Source: DASZMX01 sp035551475
Lineage (GTDB): Bacteria > Verrucomicrobiota > Verrucomicrobiia > Limisphaerales > Palsa-1400
Assembly (NCBI GenBank): GCA_035551475.1
Contig: DASZMX010000016.1
Location: 1 to 12,526, forward strand
Direction: 5' to 3'
DNA length: 12,526 bases
This document shows positions 1 through 6,311 of the stretch, piece after piece. The notes under the pieces were generated by a model, which was given only the letters and a program-made list of their open reading frames with translations, did not search any database and was not told the origin of the DNA. Within the stretch, counting starts at the first letter, position 1. The number at the start of each line of letters is the position of its first letter. A program made the translations under genes and the position numbers.

Positions 1-1097
1 TCAAAGTGCATCTGGACCGGCATTGCATCGGCCAGGATCACGCCAAACGCACGCTCGCGGTGGCCGTGCATAATCATTTCAAGCGGCTCATGCAGGAAAC
101 GCCGGCTTCGTCGAAGGATGCCACCGACGAATTGTCCGAGGCGCGTCATGCGGAGGTCGAAATCGAAAAGAGCAATATCCTGCTGATCGGCCCGACCGGC
201 TCCGGCAAAACCCTTTTGGCACGCACGCTGGCGAAGGTTTTGGATGTGCCATTTGCCATCGCCGACGCCACCACGCTGACCGAGGCGGGTTATGTGGGCG
301 AAGACGTGGAGAACATTATTTTGCGCCTGTTGCAGAACGCCGAATACGACGTGAAGCGCGCGCAAATGGGCATCGTTTACATTGATGAAATTGACAAGAT
401 TGCGCGCAAAACGGAGAACGTCTCCATCACGCGCGATGTCTCGGGCGAAGGCGTGCAGCAGGCTTTGCTGAAGATTTTGGAAGGCACCATTTGCAACGTC
501 CCTCCGCAAGGCGGGCGCAAGCATCCGCAGCAGGAATATATCCGGGTGGACACGAGCGGGATTCTGTTCATTTGCGGCGGCGCTTTCGTGGGTCTGGAAC
601 GCATCATCCAGCGCCGCCTCGGCAACCGCGTCATGGGTTTTGGCGCCGTCGAGCAAGGCCACCGCATCACGAACGTCAATCGCGATAAGATCCTGCAATT
701 TGCCGAGCCGGAGGATTTGATTTCGTTTGGTTTTATCCCCGAATTTGTCGGGCGCCTGCCGATGGTCACGGTGCTGGAAGAATTGACCGAAGAGCAGTTG
801 GTCAGCATTCTGACTGACACCCGCAATGCGCTGACGAAGCAATATTCCAAGCTGCTGGCGATGGAAGGCGTTGATCTTGAATTCACGCCCGACGCCCTGC
901 GTGAACTGGCCGCGCAAGCGATCAAAAAAGGCACCGGCGCCCGCGCCTTGCGCAGCCTGCTGGAGCGTTTGATGCTGGACGTGATGTATGACGTGCCCAC
1001 GACCGAGGACATTCTCGGCGTGACGATCACCCGCCCCGCCGTCCTGGGCGAATCCAAGCCGATCCTGCGCCGCAAAACGGACCAGGCGGCAGCTTAG
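1..1097 (+). CDS. clpX: ClpX, ATP-binding unfoldase of the ClpXP protease (5' end outside window)
   Basis: ClpX is a hexameric AAA+ unfoldase that recognises tagged proteins in the cytoplasm and feeds them to ClpP. Counting residues from the codon at position 6, the sequence shows IGQDHAKRTLAVAVHNH (8-24), Walker A GPTGSGKT (62-69), pore loop GYVG (95-98), Walker B IVYIDEID (123-130), the RKH pore loop (171-173), and an arginine-finger region ending PEFVGRLP. The C-terminal D2 part with GARALRSLLE is also present. The reading frame is open to the left edge, and the zinc-binding N-terminal domain of about 60 residues is missing only because the window starts inside the gene; the GTG at 6 is therefore internal. 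The ClpP-contact loop reads MGF (210-212) where IGF or LGF is usual, a conservative change. The gene ends with TAG at 1095-1097, 1 bp before the stop of the convergent lipoprotein gene. clpP is not in the window. Identity is certain. Confidence 0.97.
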   Translation, partial: KVHLDRHCIGQDHAKRTLAVAVHNHFKRLMQETPASSKDATDELSEARHAEVEIEKSNILLIGPTGSGKTLLARTLAKVLDVPFAIADATTLTEAGYVGEDVENIILRLLQNAEYDVKRAQMGIVYIDEIDKIARKTENVSITRDVSGEGVQQALLKILEGTICNVPPQGGRKHPQQEYIRVDTSGILFICGGAFVGLERIIQRRLGNRVMGFGAVEQGHRITNVNRDKILQFAEPEDLISFGFIPEFVGRLPMVTVLEELTEEQLVSILTDTRNALTKQYSKLLAMEGVDLEFTPDALRELAAQAIKKGTGARALRSLLERLMLDVMYDVPTTEDILGVTITRPAVLGESKPILRRKTDQAAA

Positions 1098-1098
1098 T

Positions 1099-2256
1099 TT
1101 AGGGCTCCAAAAACCGCCGCGCGTGCAGCAAGCCGCGCCGGCGCCGGGCATCCAGCAACGGCGAATTCTCATCCAGGCTGCTGATGTGAATCATGCCCGA
1201 GGCGTGAATGAATAGTTTGTCGCCCAGATAAATCCCCACATGATTGACCAGTTCGGGCGCTTGCTCGCTGGCGCGGTGGCCGAAGAAAAGCAGGTCGCCT
1301 TTTTTGAGGTGGCTGAAATGATCGTCGAGCGGCGCTTCGGTTCCTTGCCGCGCCTGTTGTGAGGCATTGCGATCCAGGGCGATGCCGTTGAGATAAAAGA
1401 CCAGCTTCGTAAAGCCCGAACAATCCATGCCGCGCGGCGAATTGCAGCCCCAAAAATAGGGGCGGCCCATGAAGGAGCGCGCGGCGCGTTCGATGTTCTC
1501 GGCGGTGGGACGCCGCTCTTTTTGCCACGCGGCAAAATCCGCGCACGCCGTTTTCGGCAGCCAGCCCGAGCGGCCGTCGGGCAATCCCACGCGCAGCCAA
1601 TCGCCCTGTTCCTCGAGACGCTTGACCAAATCACACAACACCACGTCCGACATCGGCGCGGCGTCCGCCTTGGGCTGCGCCAAAATCTGGCCGTCCAGGG
1701 CGGTGACGATGAGCAGGGCTGCGTCATTCCAATTCTTGACGTCTTGGGCGGTGCTGGCGGTGAAGCCGTTTTCCACCCAGCCGAGATAATGGTCCTGCGA
1801 TTGCACGAGCCACCAGTTGGTTTCCTTCTTCCAGATTTTGAAGGCGTTGCCCATCAGGATTTGCGTGCCCATTTCCGCAAAATTGCCCGGCTTCTCCCGC
1901 ACGTTGAGCACGCTCAGGCTGGCGATGCCCCAGGTTTTAGCGCCCAAGTCGGGCGAGGGCAGGACCCGGATGTGGTCCGCCACGGGATGCCCTAATTCCG
2001 CGACGGCTGCCGCCGCCTCGCGTTTGGCGTCCGGGTTGTCCACGTCGCCGGTCAGGATATATTGGCCGTCCTCCAGGCGCGCCTCGACGGTGAAGATGGC
2101 GACGTGGCTGTCCGGGGCGAATTTTTGTTTGACGCGGGTGAGCGGAGCGAGAGGTGTGGGAGCGGAGGGCATGGGTTGGGGGGCGCGGTGGGTGGAGCAA
2201 CTCGCCGCCAGCCACAGGGCGGCGGCGGCCAGGGCAAGGTGTTTGACGCCCGGCAT
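1099..2256 (-). CDS. NlpC/P60 peptidoglycan endopeptidase lipoprotein with SH3b domains (YkfC-like)
   Basis: This is a predicted outer-envelope cell-wall hydrolase of 385 aa. A signal peptide (1-19) ends in LAAS-C, so Cys20 is the likely lipidated residue. A proline-rich linker (about 25-45) is followed by two SH3b-like regions (about 50-165 and 180-240); the second contains GDWLRVGLPDGRSGWLP. The NlpC/P60 catalytic domain follows (about 255-385), with the nucleophile Cys279 in MDCSGF, His339 in NHVGIY and a third polar residue, His351, in IHASG. This architecture matches gamma-D-glutamyl-L-diamino acid endopeptidases of the YkfC type, which cut stem peptides of peptidoglycan during recycling or turnover. 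The exact bond cut is inferred from the family. The gene starts 4 bp after the stop of the eight-cysteine gene, so both are probably one transcript. It converges on clpX with 1 bp between the stops, leaving no room for a separate terminator. The ATG at 2256 is supported by the signal peptide beginning there. Confidence 0.9.
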   Translation of the reverse strand: MPGVKHLALAAAALWLAASCSTHRAPQPMPSAPTPLAPLTRVKQKFAPDSHVAIFTVEARLEDGQYILTGDVDNPDAKREAAAAVAELGHPVADHIRVLPSPDLGAKTWGIASLSVLNVREKPGNFAEMGTQILMGNAFKIWKKETNWWLVQSQDHYLGWVENGFTASTAQDVKNWNDAALLIVTALDGQILAQPKADAAPMSDVVLCDLVKRLEEQGDWLRVGLPDGRSGWLPKTACADFAAWQKERRPTAENIERAARSFMGRPYFWGCNSPRGMDCSGFTKLVFYLNGIALDRNASQQARQGTEAPLDDHFSHLKKGDLLFFGHRASEQAPELVNHVGIYLGDKLFIHASGMIHISSLDENSPLLDARRRRGLLHARRFLEP

Positions 2257-2260
2257 AGCG

Positions 2261-2563
2261 TTAGTCGCCGAACAATTTTTTCAATTGCTCGCGCGCCGCG
2301 TTTTCGCGCGGGTTGGCGTCGTTTTTGGGGGTGAAAACGCGTTGCGCAAAAACGAAATATTCGCAGAAATTTCCGACCGCCTTTTCCATCACGGGCTCCG
2401 CGCGGCGGTCGCGGCACTGGTGCGCGACGGTGGCATGGTAACTCACGCAGTTCAGGCAGACCCGGAGATCGGAGTTGCAGCCGTGACAGGACTCACTGCG
2501 GCCCGGTTGTCCGCCGAGCGTCCAGGCCCAGCCGCATTGGTGGCAATGTCGCGTTCCATTCAT
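2261..2563 (-). CDS. Small eight-cysteine putative zinc-binding protein
   Basis: This protein of about 100 aa has no function I can name. It has eight cysteines, counted from the chosen start: Cys7 and Cys10 (CHQC), Cys26 and Cys29 (CHGC), Cys36 and Cys39 (CLNC), then Cys50 (HQCRD) and Cys67 (NFCEYF). The first six look like a double zinc ribbon. The last two lie in a segment of the form CRxxxAExVxxKxxxNFCxYF, which I associate with short uncharacterised proteins of Verrucomicrobia and Planctomycetes; that recollection was not checked. The C-terminal 30 residues are charged, with a REQLKKLF-like helix. The frame opens 17 codons upstream (2614), but that extension is low in recognisable features; the ATG at 2563 (MNGTRHCHQCG) puts the first CxxC at a normal distance. 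No Shine-Dalgarno is seen. It is the first gene of a pair with the NlpC/P60 lipoprotein (4 bp gap) and divergent from the UreF-like gene. It is probably cytoplasmic: no signal peptide is seen. Confidence 0.75.
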   Translation of the reverse strand: MNGTRHCHQCGWAWTLGGQPGRSESCHGCNSDLRVCLNCVSYHATVAHQCRDRRAEPVMEKAVGNFCEYFVFAQRVFTPKNDANPRENAAREQLKKLFGD

Positions 2564-2735
2564 GAGGAGGCATTTTAGCGCTTTTTTCCCCGATGACCAG
2601 ACCGGCGATGGCATGGGCCGCGCGCGAGGCCTGGGACGTCAATTGCAACTTAAAAATTTTCCATTTCGCGCTTTTACAACTGGACGCATCTGCAGACGCG
2701 TGCCAGCCTTTAAGAAGACCAAACAGTCTTGTCGA
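2564..2735. promoter_or_regulatory. Divergent intergenic region between the eight-cysteine gene and the UreF-like gene
   Basis: This is the only space for the promoters of both flanking transcription units. It holds an AT-rich core around 2645-2665 (taaaaattttcc) inside otherwise G+C-rich DNA. I could not find a convincing pair of -35 and -10 boxes in either direction. A near match to a sigma-54 site on the minus strand (2691-2705) has the wrong spacing and is listed as rejected. Assignment as a promoter region rests on the gene layout only. Confidence 0.4.
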
Positions 2736-3359
2736 ATGAGTCTTAATGACATGACCCTGCGTCTCATGTCAAAGAGTGCAGTGGAGCAGAGTGAAGCAGC
2801 CGCTTTGCTGGGGGAATTCTCCGCTCTTTTGCGCCGTCTCGGGCCGGGCGCGCCCGCGCTGTACGGAGCCGATGCCCAAGCCTATTTGGAGGCGTATCAA
2901 TCCCAGGTTTTGATTCCGATTGAACTGCCCGCCATTGCGCGCGCGGCGATGTTTGCCGCCCGCGGCCAGGCGCGGGAATTTCTTCTGCTTGACGCCCAAT
3001 TGGCGGACGAGCCGCTTCTGCAGCCCTTCGCCGACGGCAGCCGGCAGATGGGCCGTTTGCAATTGGAAAGCCTGCGCCCGTTGCGCGACGAACGACTGGC
3101 GCGCCGTTATCGCGCGGCCGTGGCTTCCGGAGAGGCGCAGGGCTGGCACACGGTCGTATTTGGATTAATCCTGGCCATTTATTCGTGGCCGTTGCGCCAG
3201 GGCCTTCTTCATTACGGATGCGAAACGCTGGCCGGCCTGGCAGCTTCCTCCGGCGCGCCCGCGGCCATCGACGAAGCCGTCCTGCGCGCCGCGGTGGATC
3301 AAACGCTGCGGAATTTGGAAAGCTCCGACGCTCACATCACGAGCATCGCGTCGCCATAG
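2736..3359 (+). CDS. UreF-like urease accessory family protein (core only, orphan)
   Basis: This all-helical protein of about 207 aa resembles the central part of UreF, the urease chaperone that bridges UreD/UreH and the GTPase UreG during nickel insertion. The evidence is the segment GSRQMGRLQLESL (101-113), which matches the UreF pattern SRxMGxxLLxL, followed at the usual distance by GWHTVVFGLILAIYSWPL (136-153) and a helix GLLHYGCETLAGLAASS, matching UreF HxxVVFGxxxAxxGxPxxxAL and YLxxxLSxLVSAA. The N-terminal SxSxGLE motif and the C-terminal HExxYxRLF tail of true UreF are not visible, so it is shorter than the family norm of about 220-230 aa at both ends. No urease structural or other accessory gene lies in the window. 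The start is uncertain: ATG codons at 2736, 2751 and 2766 are all possible and none has a clear Shine-Dalgarno; the frame also opens to 2562 but that stretch looks non-coding. The 3' end overlaps queA by 28 bp. Function as a urease chaperone is doubtful here. Confidence 0.6.
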   Translation: MSLNDMTLRLMSKSAVEQSEAAALLGEFSALLRRLGPGAPALYGADAQAYLEAYQSQVLIPIELPAIARAAMFAARGQAREFLLLDAQLADEPLLQPFADGSRQMGRLQLESLRPLRDERLARRYRAAVASGEAQGWHTVVFGLILAIYSWPLRQGLLHYGCETLAGLAASSGAPAAIDEAVLRAAVDQTLRNLESSDAHITSIASP

Positions 3360-4399
3360 CTGAAAAAGCGGTAGCGTTCCCGCACGGCTTCTTCGTACAA
3401 CGCCAGAATGCTGGCGCGGCCTTCGGTTTTTCCCGGGGCGGCAAAGGCGCTCACCAGCATCAAAAGCGTGGAGCGCGGCAAATGGAAATTCGTCACCAAC
3501 ACATCGACCGCTCGAAACTGGAAAGGCGGATACGCAAACAAAGCCGTCCGCCCGGCGCCGGCGCGGATTGTGCCATCGGGCGCCACCGCGCTTTCGAGAA
3601 CCCGCAAGCTTGTCGTGCCCACCGCCCATACCCGTCCGCCGGCCGCCCGGGTCGCGGCGATGGCTGCCGCGGTGCCGGCGCTGACGATAAAGCGCTCCGA
3701 GTGCATGACGTGGTCGGCGAGCGCCTCCACCTTTACCGGCGCGAAAGTGCCCAATCCCACATGCAGGGTGACGAAGCAAACCTTCGCCCCGCGCCGGCGC
3801 GCCTCGTCCAGAATTTCGGGCGTGAAATGCAGCCCCGCCGTGGGCGCGGCCACCGAGCCGGCCGCGTCCGCATACACGGTCTGGTAACGCGCGCGGTCTT
3901 CTGGCCGCATCTCTGTCCGCGCAATGTAGGGCGGCAACGGGACTTCTCCGAGTTCGTCCAGGCGCGTCAAAATATTTTCCTCTCCGCTGAAGCGCAGGCG
4001 GCGATGCCCCTCGGCATTCACCTCCGTGACGGTCGCCAGCATCGGCGCGTTTCCGGTGCGCAAAAGTTCGAGGGTGGCGCCGATGGGCGCGCGTTTTCCC
4101 GGCCGCACCATCGCCCACCAATCATTGGGCGCCTGCTCCTCCACCAGCAAAATTTCGAAACGCCCGTCCGTCCGCGGATTCCGGGCGCGCAGCCGCGCCG
4201 GGATCACCCGCGAATTATTCAAGACCAGCGCATCGCCGGGTTGCAGATGGGCGAGCAGATCGCGAAATTGGGCGTGAGTCCGGCGCTGGGTTTTTCGGTC
4301 ATAAACGAGCAAGCGCGATTGGTCCCGGCGCGGCAACGGCTCCTGCGCGATCAGCTCCGGAGGGAGTTGGTAATCGAAATCGGAGGCGCTAAGATTCAT
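3332..4399 (-). CDS. queA: QueA, S-adenosylmethionine:tRNA ribosyltransferase-isomerase
   Basis: QueA moves the ribosyl part of S-adenosylmethionine onto 7-aminomethyl-7-deazaguanine in tRNA, making epoxyqueuosine, the step before queuosine at the wobble base of GUN-anticodon tRNAs. The 355-aa protein has the full family length and the family blocks: DFDYQLPPELIAQEPL (7-22), NNSRVIPARL (61-70), GSVAAPTAGLHF (181-192), HVGLGTFAPV (213-222), MHSE (232-235), TNFHLPRSTLLMLVSAF (303-319) and the C-terminal SYGDAML. The frame is open 84 codons further upstream to 4651, but that part is the antisense shadow of the secreted gene; the ATG at 4399 (MNLSASDFDY) is the natural start. Its usual partner tgt is not in the window. 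The gene overlaps the UreF-like gene tail to tail and starts 5 bp from the divergent secreted gene, so its promoter must lie inside that neighbour. Confidence 0.97.
   Translation of the reverse strand: MNLSASDFDYQLPPELIAQEPLPRRDQSRLLVYDRKTQRRTHAQFRDLLAHLQPGDALVLNNSRVIPARLRARNPRTDGRFEILLVEEQAPNDWWAMVRPGKRAPIGATLELLRTGNAPMLATVTEVNAEGHRRLRFSGEENILTRLDELGEVPLPPYIARTEMRPEDRARYQTVYADAAGSVAAPTAGLHFTPEILDEARRRGAKVCFVTLHVGLGTFAPVKVEALADHVMHSERFIVSAGTAAAIAATRAAGGRVWAVGTTSLRVLESAVAPDGTIRAGAGRTALFAYPPFQFRAVDVLVTNFHLPRSTLLMLVSAFAAPGKTEGRASILALYEEAVRERYRFFSYGDAMLVM
4367..4395 (+). promoter_or_regulatory. Candidate sigma-70 promoter for the secreted propeller gene, inside queA
   Basis: Reading the plus strand, TTGGTA (4367-4372) and TAAGAT (4390-4395) are separated by exactly 17 bp; each box matches the sigma-70 consensus at four of six positions. 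The predicted transcription start is about 4402, only some 3 nt before the ATG at 4405, so the message would be essentially leaderless, in keeping with the lack of a Shine-Dalgarno. Both boxes lie within the first codons of queA on the other strand. This is prediction only. Confidence 0.4.
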
Positions 4400-4404
4400 A
4401 CGCC

Positions 4405-5193
4405 ATGAAAATGAAATTGCTCGCCCTGCTGCTTGGCCTCTGGGTGGGAGGCGCCGCGCGGCTGCCAGCCCAAACGGGCATCCACATCGATCCCCAGCCG
4501 CGCTTTCGCGAAGACTTTGTTTCGCCGGAGGTCGGCAGCCACCAAGGCTACGCCACTGACGGGAATTATCATTATATTTTTGACACGATGGGTATTTACA
4601 AGCGGCTCGACGACAAGAGTTGGACGCTGGAGGCTTCCAACGCCGTTCCATTTCGCGATTATCCCATCGTCTCGCATTTTGGCGACGGCGATTATTACCA
4701 GGGCAAGCTCTACCTCGTGGCCGAGGTCTGGGCCGGCTGCACCAATGTCCGCAATCAAAGCATCCTGGTCTATGACGCCGGATCGTTGGAGCTGCTGGGC
4801 GTCACCAATATTTCCGCGCAGAGCCACGAAGTTTCCGGGTTGGTCATCGTGCCGGAGGACGGCAAAAACGGCGTCATTTATGTCACTTCCTATTGCGACG
4901 GCTCCCAAATTTTCAAGTACGACCTCGCCACGTTCGCTTATTTGGGCTCGTTGAAATTGAGCGGCTCGATCCCCCTGGCGCAAGGCATCGCCTATGGGCG
5001 CGGCGTTTTTTATGTGCCCAGCGACATCGGGCACATTTACTCCTTCACTCGTTCTGGCAAGGTTTCCCGGGTCTATACGGACCATCGGCATGGCAGCCAC
5101 GAGGGCTTGGCATGGGTCAAGGGCAGCTTGCGCTGGCTGATCGATGAGGGGCCTGGGAAACGCTTTATCCATTACTTGACACCCATCCGGTGA
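4405..5193 (+). CDS. Secreted beta-propeller-like protein of unknown function
   Basis: This 262-aa protein has a Sec signal peptide: MKMK, a hydrophobic core LLALLLGLWVGG, and a probable cut after LPA near residue 22. It is likely periplasmic or extracellular. The mature part is rich in beta strands, aromatic residues and glycine, and appears to repeat about every 40-50 residues. Each unit opens with a similar turn (SHQGYATDG at 45, SHFGDGDYY at 90, SHEVSGLVI at 140, AQGIAYG at 192, SHEGLAWV at 231) and then strands such as SILVYDAGSLELLG, QIFKYDLATFAYLG and HIYSFTRSGKVSRVYT. This suggests a five-bladed propeller like those of quinoprotein- or YncE-like proteins, inferred from pattern only. 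Two cysteines (112 and 164) could form a disulfide. No catalytic residues are recognised; it might bind sugar or protein. The start overlaps the regulatory space of queA, and the 3' end overlaps xdhC by 22 bp. A second ATG at 4411 would shorten the protein by only two residues. Confidence 0.7.
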   Translation: MKMKLLALLLGLWVGGAARLPAQTGIHIDPQPRFREDFVSPEVGSHQGYATDGNYHYIFDTMGIYKRLDDKSWTLEASNAVPFRDYPIVSHFGDGDYYQGKLYLVAEVWAGCTNVRNQSILVYDAGSLELLGVTNISAQSHEVSGLVIVPEDGKNGVIYVTSYCDGSQIFKYDLATFAYLGSLKLSGSIPLAQGIAYGRGVFYVPSDIGHIYSFTRSGKVSRVYTDHRHGSHEGLAWVKGSLRWLIDEGPGKRFIHYLTPIR

Positions 5194-6260
5194 ATCGGCC
5201 CCGGCCGTTCCCGCAGCGAGCCGCCGGGGCGTCCCGCGGCTGCCGCCTGGATCTCGGCCAGGATGGCCAGCGCAATTTGCTCGGGCGTCTCCGCGCCGAT
5301 GTCCAGCCCGATGGGATTATGCACGCCGTCGAGCGATAAGGAGTGTTCCGCCGCCATTTTTTCCGCGCGTTTGCGCGGCCCCATCAAGCCCAAATAACGG
5401 AGCTTTTGCGGGGCCAACGCCTGGAAGACCGCCGCATCTGTCAAGTAATGGTGCGACATCACCACCACGGCAGTGCGCTCGGTCAGTGTAATTTTTTCCT
5501 GCAATTGTTCCGGCCGCGCCACGATCACGGCGTCAGCGGCGGGAAAGCGTTCGGCGTCCGCATATGCGGGGCGCGCATCCACCACCGTGACGTGGCAACC
5601 CAGCTCGCGGGCCATGCGGGTGAGGGGAACCGCGTCGTAACCGGCGCCGAAAATAACCAGGGGTTGCGGCCCTTGAATGGCTTCCACCAGCGCCTCGACC
5701 GTGGCTCCGCCGCCTTCCAGCCGCGCCTCTTTCGTGCGACCGCGCCGCAACGCTTCGCGCGCCTCGCACGCGAGCCAGTCCTGCGTCGCGCCGGGGGCCA
5801 GGCTCGTCGCCATCTCTCCGGAATCCGCCAGGGTGAGCCGATCGCCCACGCGCGCGGTTCCGCCTTCCGCGCGGAAAATTGTCGCCACCACTCCGGCGGC
5901 GCGGTTGTCAAATATGTTGTTGAGAAAACGCATCAACTCCGCGCGCACCGGCTCCAGCAGGATGCGCACAACTCCCTTGCAGCCCAAACCCGCGCCGAAA
6001 ACAATGTCTTCCTCCGTGCCGGTGTCGTAGGTGAGCAAAAGTGGAGCGCCGCTGGCCCGCACGCCTTCGGCTTTGTCCGCCACGTCGCGTTCGAGGCAGC
6101 CTCCGCTGATGGATCCGATGGTTTCGCCGCTTTTGAGAATCAGCATGCGGGCTCCGGGCCGGCGGTAACTCGAGCCTTCGGTTTGCGCCACGGTCGCCAG
6201 CGCGGCCACGGCGTCCGGGCGCGCGCGCCATGCCGCTAAGATGTCCGCCAATTCTTTCAT
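5172..6260 (-). CDS. XdhC/CoxI family molybdenum cofactor insertion chaperone (PaoD-like)
   Basis: XdhC-type proteins bind molybdopterin cofactor, help exchange an oxo for the sulfido ligand, and insert it into xanthine-oxidase-family enzymes in the cytoplasm. The 362-aa sequence has the N-terminal XdhC/CoxI domain (about 10-110) with QTEGSSYRRPGARML (26-40), SISGGCLE (50-57) and the cysteine in GLGCKG (91-96). A C-terminal Rossmann domain follows, with LVIFGAGYDAVP (201-212), VVMSHHYLTD (266-275) and GPRKR (294-298). The family tail GGSLRERPGPIH is present near the end. It is the last gene of the five-gene oxidoreductase operon, 51 bp after the NADP-binding gene, the same place paoD (yagQ) has in E. 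coli relative to paoABC. The target is therefore very probably the molybdenum subunit encoded upstream. It converges on the secreted gene with a 22-bp overlap. No Shine-Dalgarno is clear before the ATG at 6260. Confidence 0.92.
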   Translation of the reverse strand: MKELADILAAWRARPDAVAALATVAQTEGSSYRRPGARMLILKSGETIGSISGGCLERDVADKAEGVRASGAPLLLTYDTGTEEDIVFGAGLGCKGVVRILLEPVRAELMRFLNNIFDNRAAGVVATIFRAEGGTARVGDRLTLADSGEMATSLAPGATQDWLACEAREALRRGRTKEARLEGGGATVEALVEAIQGPQPLVIFGAGYDAVPLTRMARELGCHVTVVDARPAYADAERFPAADAVIVARPEQLQEKITLTERTAVVVMSHHYLTDAAVFQALAPQKLRYLGLMGPRKRAEKMAAEHSLSLDGVHNPIGLDIGAETPEQIALAILAEIQAAAAGRPGGSLRERPGPIHRMGVK

Positions 6261-6311
6261 GCGGACGCCAGCCTATCACGCCCGACCGTGTGGCGAAACC
6301 CCATGCTTTGC

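Noticed and set aside
2691..2705. Minus-strand TGGCACG-CGTC-TGCA resembling a sigma-54 promoter upstream of the eight-cysteine gene
   Set aside because: The GG and GC doublets are separated by 9 bp instead of 10, and sigma-54 promoters tolerate spacing changes poorly. No matching activator site was seen.
2562..2735. N-terminal extension of the UreF-like frame to an ATG at 2562
   Set aside because: The extra 58 residues lie entirely in the divergent intergenic region, show no family similarity and would leave no promoter space for the minus-strand gene.
4400..4651. N-terminal extension of queA to an ATG at 4651
   Set aside because: It is antisense to the signal peptide and first repeats of the secreted protein, and QueA family proteins begin at the MNLSASDFDY equivalent.
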